DNA of 64,000 nucleotides, taken from contig CM060315.1 of NCBI GenBank assembly GCA_030674185.1, forward strand, positions 88,569,915-88,633,914. Direction: 5' to 3'. This document shows, in pieces, positions 33,857 to 40,989 of this stretch. A program made the translations under genes and the position numbers. Each line of letters opens with the position of its first letter. Within the stretch, counting starts at the first letter, position 1. Origin of the DNA: Monoplex corrugatus. Lineage: Eukaryota > Mollusca > Gastropoda > Littorinimorpha > Ranellidae. Below the pieces are notes generated by a model that was not told where the DNA came from, made no database searches, and was given only the letters and a program-made list of their open reading frames with translations.

Positions 33857-33947
33857 GTGAGCCACGGTAAGTATGTTAGATTAAACGTAATTTTAGAAGG
33901 AAAATTTCCTTTTAATTACACATACTATACCGTGGCTCACAAATGCA
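33857..33947. repeat. DIRS internal complementary region (ICR)
   Basis: 33857-33911 is the exact reverse complement of the left end 33612-33666. 33909-33947 is the exact reverse complement of the right end 39327-39365. The two halves overlap by CTT, the complement of the AAG shared by the element ends. In the DIRS replication model the ICR templates completion and circularisation of the linear cDNA ends. Confidence 0.95.
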
Positions 33948-33980
33948 GAATAGCACTACCCGGATGGAGGGCTTACCTGG

Positions 33981-36900
33981 TTAACGCCTGGAGGAATGGC
34001 AGGAGTCAGGGCGTGTGGCTGAGATGGGGTGTTGGGCCACCACAGCGGAAGCGATACCCCTGGACCCATCTTCGCGCAGACGGGAGACGTCGCGCAGGTA
34101 GAACTGGATGAAAGTGCCCGGGGAACGCCAGTACGCGGCGTCTAGGACGTTTTGGATGCTGGCATTGTGGATGACTGCCAGCGAAGAAGCCCATGCTCTG
34201 ATCTCATGGGGCCTTGGGGAGAAGACAGCTAGCTCGGCGCTCGACCTGGCATACGCAGCCTTAATGACTTCCCTCAGCCATCGAGAGATGGACGTGCGTC
34301 TAATGTCCTTTCTATAGTTTTCGTTGTAAGAGAGAAAAAGGTGGCGCCGCTGCTGGCGAGAAGATTTCGTCCGCTTTCTGTACGCTCGCAGTGCGCGAAC
34401 CGGGCAGAGAGTGCGATCCTCGTCGTCCGGAGCGAGGATAGACGCGAGGGGATGTATGTGGATGGCCGGCGAAGGAGAACCTGGAGACTGGTTCTTGGCC
34501 AAGAATTCCGAGAGTAGGCGGAGAGACATCGAGCCATCAGGTTCGAAAGCAACATCTCCGGGGAGACCACTAAGGGCGTGCACTTCGCTGCAGCGCCTCC
34601 CCGATGCGAGAGAGACGAGAAAGGCCGTCTTGAAAGAGAGGAACTTCAGGGAACACTCCCTGATGGGTTCGTAAGGGGGGAGTCTAAGGGATGAGAGGAC
34701 GAGAAAGAGATCCCACGCCGGGGTTCGGCGGGGGTTCCTGGCTTCCTGGAGAGAAGCCCCTCTGACGAGATTCCGCAATAGAGGATCGTGCTCAAAGGAC
34801 GGACCACCCAACTGACGGATGGTGGTGCAGATGGCCGCCCTGTGGACCTTCACTGAGGATGCGGAAAGCTTTTTCTCTGTGGACAGAAAGCCGAGGTAGT
34901 TGGCCAACTGCAAGCGCGAGGGTGAATGGGGTGACACCTCATTTGAGGTGCACCAAGAGACCCAGCCATTCCAGTGGGCATTGTACACCCCCTGTGTGCC
35001 CGGCCTGTGAGCTTGCTGCACAAGGCCGATTACGGCCGGGGACAGGCCTAATGAAGACATCGAGTCCCGCACAGCATCCAGGCGTGAAGGTTTAGAACGT
35101 CTGGATTGCCGTGCGGAATGCCTGACCTGGGTTGGAGGATGGAGCGGCTCGATACCGCGAGTTTTAGCGGCGGCACATGGGACAGGTGCAGAAGTTCTGG
35201 GTACCATGCCTGTGCTGGCCATTTGGGAGCGACAAGGATTAATGTCGCTGCGTCCTCCCTGGCTTTCCTCAGCACTTTCCCCATAATGGGGAACGGGGGA
35301 AAGGCATAGCCGATGAGGTTCGACCATGGAATGGATAGGGCATCTACAGCCCAGGCCGCTGGGTCCGGAACTGGAGAGACGTACAAAGGGAGGCGGTGAT
35401 TGAACCTGGTGGCAAAGAGGTCCACGTGTGGTTTGAACCATGCTGCCCATACTGGCTCCAGGACTGCATGGACCAGTGTCCATTCCGATGGAAGAATCAT
35501 GTGGGATCTGCTGAGAGAGTCCGCAAGTATGTTGATCTTCCCCGGGACATGCTTTGCTGAGAGCTGAATCGAGTGTTCCTCGCACCAGATGAGGAGCTGT
35601 TCCGCTCTCCGAGACAAGGAGTGGGAGCGGGCGCCCCCTTGCTTGTTGATGTAACAAGCTACTGTGGTGTTGTCCGTGTTGATGCGGACATGTTTTCCCT
35701 TCAGAAAGGGGAGAAACTCCCCGAGTGCCAGGCAAACTGCCTCCAGTTCCAACATGTTTATGTGGCAGGGCATGAGGTCGGTCGACCACCGACCTGCGGC
35801 TGTCAGCGTGCCGACATGGGCTCCCCACCCGGAGGTGGACGCGTCCGTGAACAAGTGCTCCTGAGGAGGGGGCAGTGTGATGGGGACTCCCTGGGCCAGG
35901 CGTGACTGGGAGCGCCATTTGGTCACTGCTGATATGAACCAAGGGCCCAGGTGGACCGGGAGGTCCCATGGCTGAAGCGACTGTGACCAACGCTTCCTGA
36001 AGCCGCGTTGGAATTGCCGCTTGAGAAGACGACCCAGTGGCACTAGGGGTGCCAGCGACTCCATAAGGCCCAGTAGGGAGGCCAGCTTCCTTGCTGGCGC
36101 TTGGAGTTGGGGGAGCAGTTGGGCTAAGAGGCCCTGAAGGCGCAGTAAGCGCTGGGGAGACGGGGTGACCCTCCACTTGGAGGTGTCGAAGGACATGCCC
36201 AGGAACTGGAATTGTTTGGAGGGAGTTAGGTCCGACTTCTCCTCGTTGCAGACAAAGCCCAGGTTGTGACAGAGTTGCAGGACCTGGGATGCTTGTTGCG
36301 CACACTGTTCTTTGGAGGAGGCGAGTAGAAGCCAATCGTCTAGATAGGCCTTGAGGCGGATGCCCTTCTCCCGAACATGCATGCAGAGTTCCCTCGCCAC
36401 CTTCGTGAAGAGCCAAGGGGCGGGTGCCAGACCGAAGGGCAGTGCCCTGAATTGGAAGATCCGGTTCCTCCAGACGAATCTGAGGTACTTCCTGTCCCTG
36501 GGGTGAATGAGGAGATGGAAGTATGCATCCTTGAGGTCGATGGATATCCCCCAGTCGCCCGGGTGCAAGGCCTCGCGGATGGACATAGGGGTCTCCATAC
36601 GGAAATGGAGGACGCGGAGGAACCGGTTTAGGGAGGAGAGGTCCAGGACGGGCCTCCAGCCCCCCGAAGTTTTGGGGACCACAAAGATGCGTCCATAGAA
36701 TCCCGGGGACGCAGCGAAGGAAACTTCCTCCGTAGCCCCCTTGGCTAACATCGAAAGAACCTCCTGATCCAGGGCCTGCGAGGCCGAGCGATCTTGAGGA
36801 AGTGCGAAAGCAGGGGGAGAGAGCGTGAGAGGAGCCTTCCTTGGGCCCCAAGGAAGGCGGAACCCCGACCTGATCACCCGCAGGGCCCACGGGCTGGCGG

Positions 36901-36989
36901 GCAGCCTCTCCCACGCGTCGATGTGTCTGGAGAGACTGCCCACAGGATCGCCCGTGGGGGGTGATGGCCTCAGGCCGGGGGTGAGTCAT
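33981..36989 (-). CDS. DIRS tyrosine recombinase ORF (YR), overlapping the RT ORF
   Basis: The frame is open for 1002 codons from an ATG that overlaps the Gag stop (ATGA, 36989-36986). The first ~640 codons are an alternative reading of RT-coding DNA with no recognisable domain. From about residue 645 (near 35055) it becomes a phage-integrase-type YR. The N-terminal SAM-like part contains HSPSRLQLANYLGFLSTEKK. The catalytic set is R in LASGRRCSEVHAL, H928 and R931 in PRPHEIRAWASS, W in AAYWRSPG, and the nucleophile Tyr964 in FIQFYLRD. All catalytic residues are present, so the enzyme could be active. The true start of the YR protein is unknown; reinitiation, an internal start or a spliced/fused product are all possible. 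The stop at 33981 precedes the ICR. Confidence 0.88.
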   Translation of the reverse strand: MTHPRPEAITPHGRSCGQSLQTHRRVGEAARQPVGPAGDQVGVPPSLGPKEGSSHALSPCFRTSSRSLGLAGPGSGGSFDVSQGGYGGSFLRCVPGILWTHLCGPQNFGGLEARPGPLLPKPVPPRPPFPYGDPYVHPRGLAPGRLGDIHRPQGCILPSPHSPQGQEVPQIRLEEPDLPIQGTALRSGTRPLALHEGGEGTLHACSGEGHPPQGLSRRLASTRLLQRTVCATSIPGPATLSQPGLCLQRGEVGPNSLQTIPVPGHVLRHLQVEGHPVSPALTAPSGPLSPTAPPTPSASKEAGLPTGPYGVAGTPSATGSSSQAAIPTRLQEALVTVASAMGPPGPPGPLVHISSDQMALPVTPGPGSPHHTAPSSGALVHGRVHLRVGSPCRHADSRRSVVDRPHALPHKHVGTGGSLPGTRGVSPLSEGKTCPHQHGQHHSSLLHQQARGRPLPLLVSESGTAPHLVRGTLDSALSKACPGEDQHTCGLSQQIPHDSSIGMDTGPCSPGASMGSMVQTTRGPLCHQVQSPPPFVRLSSSGPSGLGCRCPIHSMVEPHRLCLSPVPHYGESAEESQGGRSDINPCRSQMASTGMVPRTSAPVPCAAAKTRGIEPLHPPTQVRHSARQSRRSKPSRLDAVRDSMSSLGLSPAVIGLVQQAHRPGTQGVYNAHWNGWVSWCTSNEVSPHSPSRLQLANYLGFLSTEKKLSASSVKVHRAAICTTIRQLGGPSFEHDPLLRNLVRGASLQEARNPRRTPAWDLFLVLSSLRLPPYEPIRECSLKFLSFKTAFLVSLASGRRCSEVHALSGLPGDVAFEPDGSMSLRLLSEFLAKNQSPGSPSPAIHIHPLASILAPDDEDRTLCPVRALRAYRKRTKSSRQQRRHLFLSYNENYRKDIRRTSISRWLREVIKAAYARSSAELAVFSPRPHEIRAWASSLAVIHNASIQNVLDAAYWRSPGTFIQFYLRDVSRLREDGSRGIASAVVAQHPISATRPDSCHSSRR
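35048..36985 (-). CDS. DIRS reverse transcriptase / RNase H / methyltransferase-like ORF
   Basis: This ORF is in the Gag frame directly after a single UGA (36988-36986); the next in-frame AUG is at 36751, at the edge of the RT domain. Counting from GTG 36943: RT about 60-260 with VVPKTSGGWRPVLDLSSLN, ISIDLKDAYFHLLIHP, ALPFGLAPAPW and the YLDD catalytic box at 200-203. RNase H spans about 364-480 with LFTDAST, MLELEAV, INTDNTT and ILADSLSR, so all four acidic positions are present. A domain at about 505-595 (VDLFATRFNHRLPLYVS, AWAVDAL, YAFPPF, LILVAPKWPAQAWYPEL) corresponds to the Dam-like methyltransferase region known in DIRS elements. It makes cDNA from the element RNA. No frameshift or internal stop is seen. 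Confidence 0.93.
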   Translation of the reverse strand, partial: LTPGLRPSPPTGDPVGSLSRHIDAWERLPASPWALRVIRSGFRLPWGPRKAPLTLSPPAFALPQDRSASQALDQEVLSMLAKGATEEVSFAASPGFYGRIFVVPKTSGGWRPVLDLSSLNRFLRVLHFRMETPMSIREALHPGDWGISIDLKDAYFHLLIHPRDRKYLRFVWRNRIFQFRALPFGLAPAPWLFTKVARELCMHVREKGIRLKAYLDDWLLLASSKEQCAQQASQVLQLCHNLGFVCNEEKSDLTPSKQFQFLGMSFDTSKWRVTPSPQRLLRLQGLLAQLLPQLQAPARKLASLLGLMESLAPLVPLGRLLKRQFQRGFRKRWSQSLQPWDLPVHLGPWFISAVTKWRSQSRLAQGVPITLPPPQEHLFTDASTSGWGAHVGTLTAAGRWSTDLMPCHINMLELEAVCLALGEFLPFLKGKHVRINTDNTTVACYINKQGGARSHSLSRRAEQLLIWCEEHSIQLSAKHVPGKINILADSLSRSHMILPSEWTLVHAVLEPVWAAWFKPHVDLFATRFNHRLPLYVSPVPDPAAWAVDALSIPWSNLIGYAFPPFPIMGKVLRKAREDAATLILVAPKWPAQAWYPELLHLSHVPPLKLAVSSRSILQPRSGIPHGNPDVLNLHAWMLCGTRCLH

Positions 36990-36991
36990 TG
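36983..36991 (-). promoter_or_regulatory. Gag stop / downstream ATGA junction with UGA-C context
   Basis: On the minus strand the junction reads AATGACTCAC. The UGA that ends Gag is followed by CUC and an open in-frame RT ORF. The same UGA overlaps an AUG (ATGA) that opens the YR frame. UGA followed by C is the leakiest stop tetranucleotide in eukaryotes (established). Use as a recoding or reinitiation signal here is an inference. Confidence 0.5.
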
Positions 36992-39118
36992 GGGGTTGGC
37001 CGGCTGAGAGGGAGCCGGCCTGCGGGCCTTAGGCCGGGCCACCGGCCTGCCCGAATGCTGTTGCGGTCTCCTGTGCCCTTGGGGCCTGGGATCGGCCCGA
37101 AACTTGGTGTGGGTGGGCCTGTTTGGCGGGTAGGCCGCTGGAGCCGGGCGCTTCACGGCAGGGCGAGAGGGCCTCGAATGGAGGGCGAGGTCCCTTTTTA
37201 TGTCCGCCTGGTGCTTCAGGACGGCCTGAACATGGTTCCCGAAGAGGGAGCCCGGCTGGATGGGCACCGCGCGCAAGGAGGCCCTTGCCGACGGTGAGGT
37301 GGCAACCGAGGATGCCGCGAGAATGGCATCCCGCCTCGCCATGACGGCGTTCAGATACGTGCGTGCTTGCGATTCAGCCACGGATCTGAGCCCCTGCGCC
37401 ATGGCCTGGATAAAGGCCACGATGGTTGCCTGGTCAGGCGCCTGGCGGAGCGTGAAGGACTGCTGGTTGGGGTCCTTCAGGGCTTCCCCTAGGCCGCCCA
37501 AGAATGAGTCCAGGGCGGAGGTTGCCGCCAGCCCCCGTCTCGCGTTCTCCTCCCATTCCGTCAAGCATTTCTCCGTGATGGAGATATGCTGCGGCTGGGC
37601 CCGAGAGCGATCGTTCACAAGGAGGAGGTTCTCCTGTGTGAGCGAGAGGGGAGCGTCAGGGATAGGCCCATGGGCCATGAAGGGCTTCCGCTGGAAGGGG
37701 AGCGGTGCCGGCTTCAGGAATTTCCTGAAGGGCAAGGCTCCCGGGAAGTCAGGCACAGATCCTGGAACGAAATCTTGTGCCTCTTTCCCCCTGGCGGTGT
37801 CCTGGGCTTGCCTGAGGCAGTCAGCCACCATGTCGGACTGTTTTAGCAAGGAGGCCCGTGGGGCTGAGGTAGGGTGAGCGCTGAAAAGGCGCTCGGCCGA
37901 GCCAAGCTTGGGAGCCTTGGGCTCTGGCACAGTGGACACCGCCTCCGGTGTGAGTTGTGCCAGCCGGTCCATGGCATCCTGGAAGCAGAATGCCATGTGG
38001 GCAGGGGCCTCATCCTCTGAGGCCGAGTCCGAGTCCTCTGGCCCGCCTATGGAGGGGGCGAGAGTCTGCGGAGAGTCTGACCGGGGTGCCACGGTTGTGG
38101 GACCCGGGTCAGAGCCCCCAGGAGGCAGCCCCGGTGTTGTGTCCAACACGGGTGGTGCCGGGGGGGCTGGGCAGGGTGAGTCCTGCGCTGGTGGGGCGCC
38201 GGGCATAAAGCCGGGCCACCACGTGCATCCCGTGGCCGAGGCCGGGGGAAATCCCAAGGATGGGTGCCACGGTACCATGTGCGGTGCCATGGGATGCGGC
38301 ATGGGCTGAGCCCAAGGGGCATCAGGACCCTGACCCCATGAAGGGTAGGGCCTGGCCCGGTCCCCAGTGCCCAAAGGGCCAGCCTGCTGGGGGCGGCTAG
38401 GCATGTGCCAAGGCGCCCAAGTGCTCTGTCCGGAATGGGACAGAGATGTGGCAGCCCGCCATGGGTCGCTTGGTAGTTGCCAAGGCGCCCAAGTGCTCTG
38501 TCCGGAATGGGACAGAGAGGTTGTGGCGGGTGCAGCAGCAGGCTGTGGGGGAGGAAGGGAGACAACCGGGGCGGATCGACGATCTGACGCCCGTAAGGGT
38601 GGGGTTGTCTCCCTTGGCCCACCTGGCGAACCAGGGGGTGTCCCGCCTGGCGAACCAGGGGGTGAGCCGGTTCCGCTCAAGTTACGGTCCATCTTGCCTC
38701 CCGAAGGAGACCCATGCCCAATGCGCCCATCAGCCATGGAGGCTGAAACAGTACCAGCAGAACCGGAGTTAAGCTGTACGAAGGGGGCGAGCACAGAATC
38801 GACAGAACCGGAGTTGAGTCGATCACCGTGCCGGGCAGTGTGAGGGCCGTAAAATGCCGAAAATTCAACTGAGCCGGAGCTGAGTTGAGGGCTCGTGGTC
38901 ACCGCAACCGAACCGTAGCTGGGTTGCGATGACTTGTCGATAGTGTGAAAGAGAGAAGACGAAAAAGGGAGAGACGAAGTTGAAGGGAGAGCGGTTTGTG
39001 CACCGGTGGAACCACCCCTTTGTGGGTTTGAGAATTCGGCGGACGAAATCTTCTTAACCCTCGCTTTGCCACCCAATCGCTTCACATAAGTTTCTCCCTT
39101 AAACGAAAACATAGGCAA
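36986..39118 (-). CDS. DIRS Gag-like ORF (ORF1)
   Basis: 710 codons from ATG 39118 to TGA 36986. The N-terminal ~400 residues are Pro/Ser/Gly-rich and include a duplicated SLSHSGQSTWAPW block (about 38400-38520) and repeated LNSGS motifs. A Ser/Asp/Glu-rich stretch (DSDSASEDEAP) follows. The C-terminal ~280 residues form an alpha-helical, DIRS-Gag-like part (TEWEENARRGLAATSALDSF, FIQAMAQGLRSVAESQARTY, VLKHQADIKRD) and end in a basic, Pro/Arg-rich tail. No CCHC knuckle is present. Role inferred: RNA packaging particle protein. Plus-strand frames across it are shadows of high GC content. Confidence 0.85.
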   Translation of the reverse strand: MPMFSFKGETYVKRLGGKARVKKISSAEFSNPQRGGSTGAQTALPSTSSLPFSSSLFHTIDKSSQPSYGSVAVTTSPQLSSGSVEFSAFYGPHTARHGDRLNSGSVDSVLAPFVQLNSGSAGTVSASMADGRIGHGSPSGGKMDRNLSGTGSPPGSPGGTPPGSPGGPRETTPPLRASDRRSAPVVSLPPPQPAAAPATTSLSHSGQSTWAPWQLPSDPWRAATSLSHSGQSTWAPWHMPSRPQQAGPLGTGDRARPYPSWGQGPDAPWAQPMPHPMAPHMVPWHPSLGFPPASATGCTWWPGFMPGAPPAQDSPCPAPPAPPVLDTTPGLPPGGSDPGPTTVAPRSDSPQTLAPSIGGPEDSDSASEDEAPAHMAFCFQDAMDRLAQLTPEAVSTVPEPKAPKLGSAERLFSAHPTSAPRASLLKQSDMVADCLRQAQDTARGKEAQDFVPGSVPDFPGALPFRKFLKPAPLPFQRKPFMAHGPIPDAPLSLTQENLLLVNDRSRAQPQHISITEKCLTEWEENARRGLAATSALDSFLGGLGEALKDPNQQSFTLRQAPDQATIVAFIQAMAQGLRSVAESQARTYLNAVMARRDAILAASSVATSPSARASLRAVPIQPGSLFGNHVQAVLKHQADIKRDLALHSRPSRPAVKRPAPAAYPPNRPTHTKFRADPRPQGHRRPQQHSGRPVARPKARRPAPSQPANPQ

Positions 39119-39202
39119 GACACAAAAACAACAACGACAATCGATCGATCGCGTAGCGAAATCGAAAAATACTTAGCTGCTCAGAGCGTACGAGGCGAGC
39201 TG

Positions 39203-39247
39203 GAAGATGGCTGCCGAGAAAAGAGGGAGAGCACCTGCGCATGCGCA
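39203..39247 (-). promoter_or_regulatory. Candidate TATA-less promoter: NRF1 and YY1-like motifs
   Basis: TGCGCATGCGCA (39236-39247), the palindromic NRF1 (alpha-Pal) consensus, is followed downstream by a YY1-like AAGATGGCTGCC at 39203-39214 (plus-strand reading). NRF1 is repeated in the 3' ITR at 33753-33764. The GGCAGCCATCTT word is also retained in the diverged DIRS terminus at 53690-53705. Activity is inferred, not shown. Confidence 0.45.
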
Positions 39248-39346
39248 AGACGTAGACACTCTCAGAGTTACTGTCCCTTCGGACTTTATTGTTACGAGGC
39301 AGAATTGGCAAACCGCTGCCGCTTATTGCATTTGTGAGCCACGGTA
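39219..39346. repeat. DIRS inverted terminal repeat, 5' copy
   Basis: Inverted counterpart of 33654-33781. It lies just upstream of the Gag start on the minus strand and probably contains promoter sequence. Confidence 0.95.
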
Positions 39347-39464
39347 TAGTATGTGTAATTAAAAGACAGTTTAAATGAGAGATGACTGGTCCTAACACTA
39401 TTAGACATTCAGCTCCAGTCGCTGCTGTCAGATCTGGTGTTCAGACTATCTTTTTCAACTGTAA

Positions 39465-39690
<226 letters not shown>

Positions 39691-39765
39691 ATGCATATGT
39701 GTCTCTGTTGCATATTTTTCTTTTATCAATTATGTTTGAAGATGTGTATACACTTTGTATTTTAA

Positions 39766-39870
39766 CCCTTTGACTCCCGAACCCTGGCTACTATAATCCT
39801 TCATTGTTAACCATGCAAGCAAAACAAAAACTTAACCTTTTGACTCCCTCACCCTATCCATCAGCTTCCT
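39766..39870. mobile_element. TTAA MITE, left half only
   Basis: TTAA at 39762-39765, CCCTTTGACTCCCGAACCC, then the inner left arm to CATCAGCTTCCTG. It is truncated before the right arms. Confidence 0.75.
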
Positions 39871-40430
39871 GTTTCAATTGAATCCAGAAAAAGACTGCAA
39901 GAAACAAATGAAACTGCTCTATTAGGATAAGGTCCCATTTATATCAGACCCATGCTTATGAAACCATAGCTGTACCTACAACAGTTAAACACTCAAACAA
40001 AAACAACCAACCACCAAAAAATAAAGAAAACAAAAACAAACCCACTAAGAAGACCTCAAGCTAACACTGTCATCCTTCACCACACAATCCTTCACTGCAG
40101 GAAAAAGAAGAAAAAAACAAACTGACAACCCACACCAAACTTTCTCACACACAACCCCCCAATCCTACACCCTACCCCCTCCCACCACACACAATCGTTT
40201 TCCTGACAATTTCAGACAGCTTTTTGTTTTCCCCAGACAAAGAAACAACATAATACTATATACTCAGTGAGGATGAATACGTTTCCCTATATACTTAGTA
40301 TAGGAAAACACATACACACACACAGAGCCATACATCTAGTCCATCTGGAAGAAGAGGGGAAAAAACCCACTGCCCCCCCCCCCCCCTCTAAAATATAAAA
40401 GAACATCCACCCTTTCAACACAGAAATCCT
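39871..40430. other. Gene-free A/C-rich segment
   Basis: Low-complexity AAAC/CCAC sequence and C-runs, with no repeat family assigned. It lies downstream of the ANKRD13C stop, and part may be distal 3' UTR. Confidence 0.4.
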
Positions 40431-40435
40431 TCCTG

Positions 40436-40441
40436 TTTATT
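40436..40441 (-). terminator. Candidate ANKRD13C polyadenylation signal
   Basis: AATAAA on the minus strand about 415 bp past the stop codon. It is the nearest canonical hexamer I noticed in the expected direction. The intervening sequence includes a direct repeat with ACAAAGGGAAACACAAAAAG at about 40626 and 40683. Unverified without RNA data. Confidence 0.35.
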
Positions 40442-40855
40442 CTACTACAGTCTTAAAACAACCCATTCTCCCCTCCCCCAACTGCCCCCCCCCCCCTTCA
40501 AAACAAGACAAAAAACCCCGTCTCTCACACATATGAAATTACATGCAAACAGCTCATTTGTCACCCTCTCCTCACTACTTTCACTACTTTCTACACACAC
40601 ACACACACACACACAAATAAAGACAACAAAGGGAAACACAAAAAGACGGACTGGCACACACACACACACATAATTAAAGATAACAAAGGGAAACACAAAA
40701 AGACGGACTGGCACTGCCTGGAGACATCTTCAAACTGTAGCTGCTGGCTGGAGGAGGAGCGTGAGGTAGTGTTGGATATGACGATGGCCGTAACGGGCCC
40801 GGACGTTTTGAGTTTCCTTCACCTGTTGGCCTTCCTGCCTCGACACCGCCATGGA

Positions 40856-40989
40856 TCATAAATCGGGAAAACGACCAGCGTCCTCGCGAAAGTCGGGTGG
40901 GATCTGGAAGAGGCTCGACTCCAGGTCGTTACGCCATTCGAAAAAGTTGAAGGTCACCTTGGCAGTGATGGTTGGGAACACTGGGATTT
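40856..40989 (-). CDS. ANKRD13C: ANKRD13C terminal coding exon
   Basis: Acceptor ATGTGCAG precedes 40989, and the stop TGA is at 40858-40856. Encodes (E)IPVFPTITAKVTF, FFEWRNDLESSLFQIPPDF and REDAGRFPDL. The first Glu codon is split G|AA with the previous exon. An MITE ends 41 bp upstream of the acceptor, so the branch point must lie in 40991-41030 or within the MITE. Confidence 0.93.

Larger units (their letters stand above)
33612..39365 (-). mobile_element. Complete DIRS-type tyrosine-recombinase retrotransposon
   Basis: The 5.75-kb element is transcribed leftward. Order in its own sense: 5' terminus (39365), ITR, Gag ORF, RT/RNase H/methyltransferase-like ORF, tyrosine recombinase ORF, internal complementary region, 3' ITR (33612). 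The 128-bp ITRs (39219-39346 and 33654-33781) differ at one position. There are no LTRs and no target-site duplication. AAG occurs at both extreme ends, and one copy may come from the target. DIRS elements integrate a DNA circle by YR rather than with a DDE integrase. The near-identical ITRs and open ORFs suggest recent insertion. Its high GC content contrasts with the AT-rich surroundings. Confidence 0.95.

Noticed and set aside
33653..33865. 70-codon frame starting in the DIRS 3' ITR
   Set aside because: Lies in the ITR/ICR interval, downstream of the YR stop; no similarity and no expected gene here.
35048..36989. Interpretation of the first 640 codons of the YR frame as a separate protein domain
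   Set aside because: The sequence is an out-of-frame reading of conserved RT/RNase H coding DNA with no motif of its own; recorded only as an open overlap.
37260..37877. Plus-strand frames opposite the DIRS Gag ORF (up to 205 codons)
   Set aside because: Antisense shadows of a GC-rich, Pro/Gly/Ala-rich gene; no domain or conserved motif.
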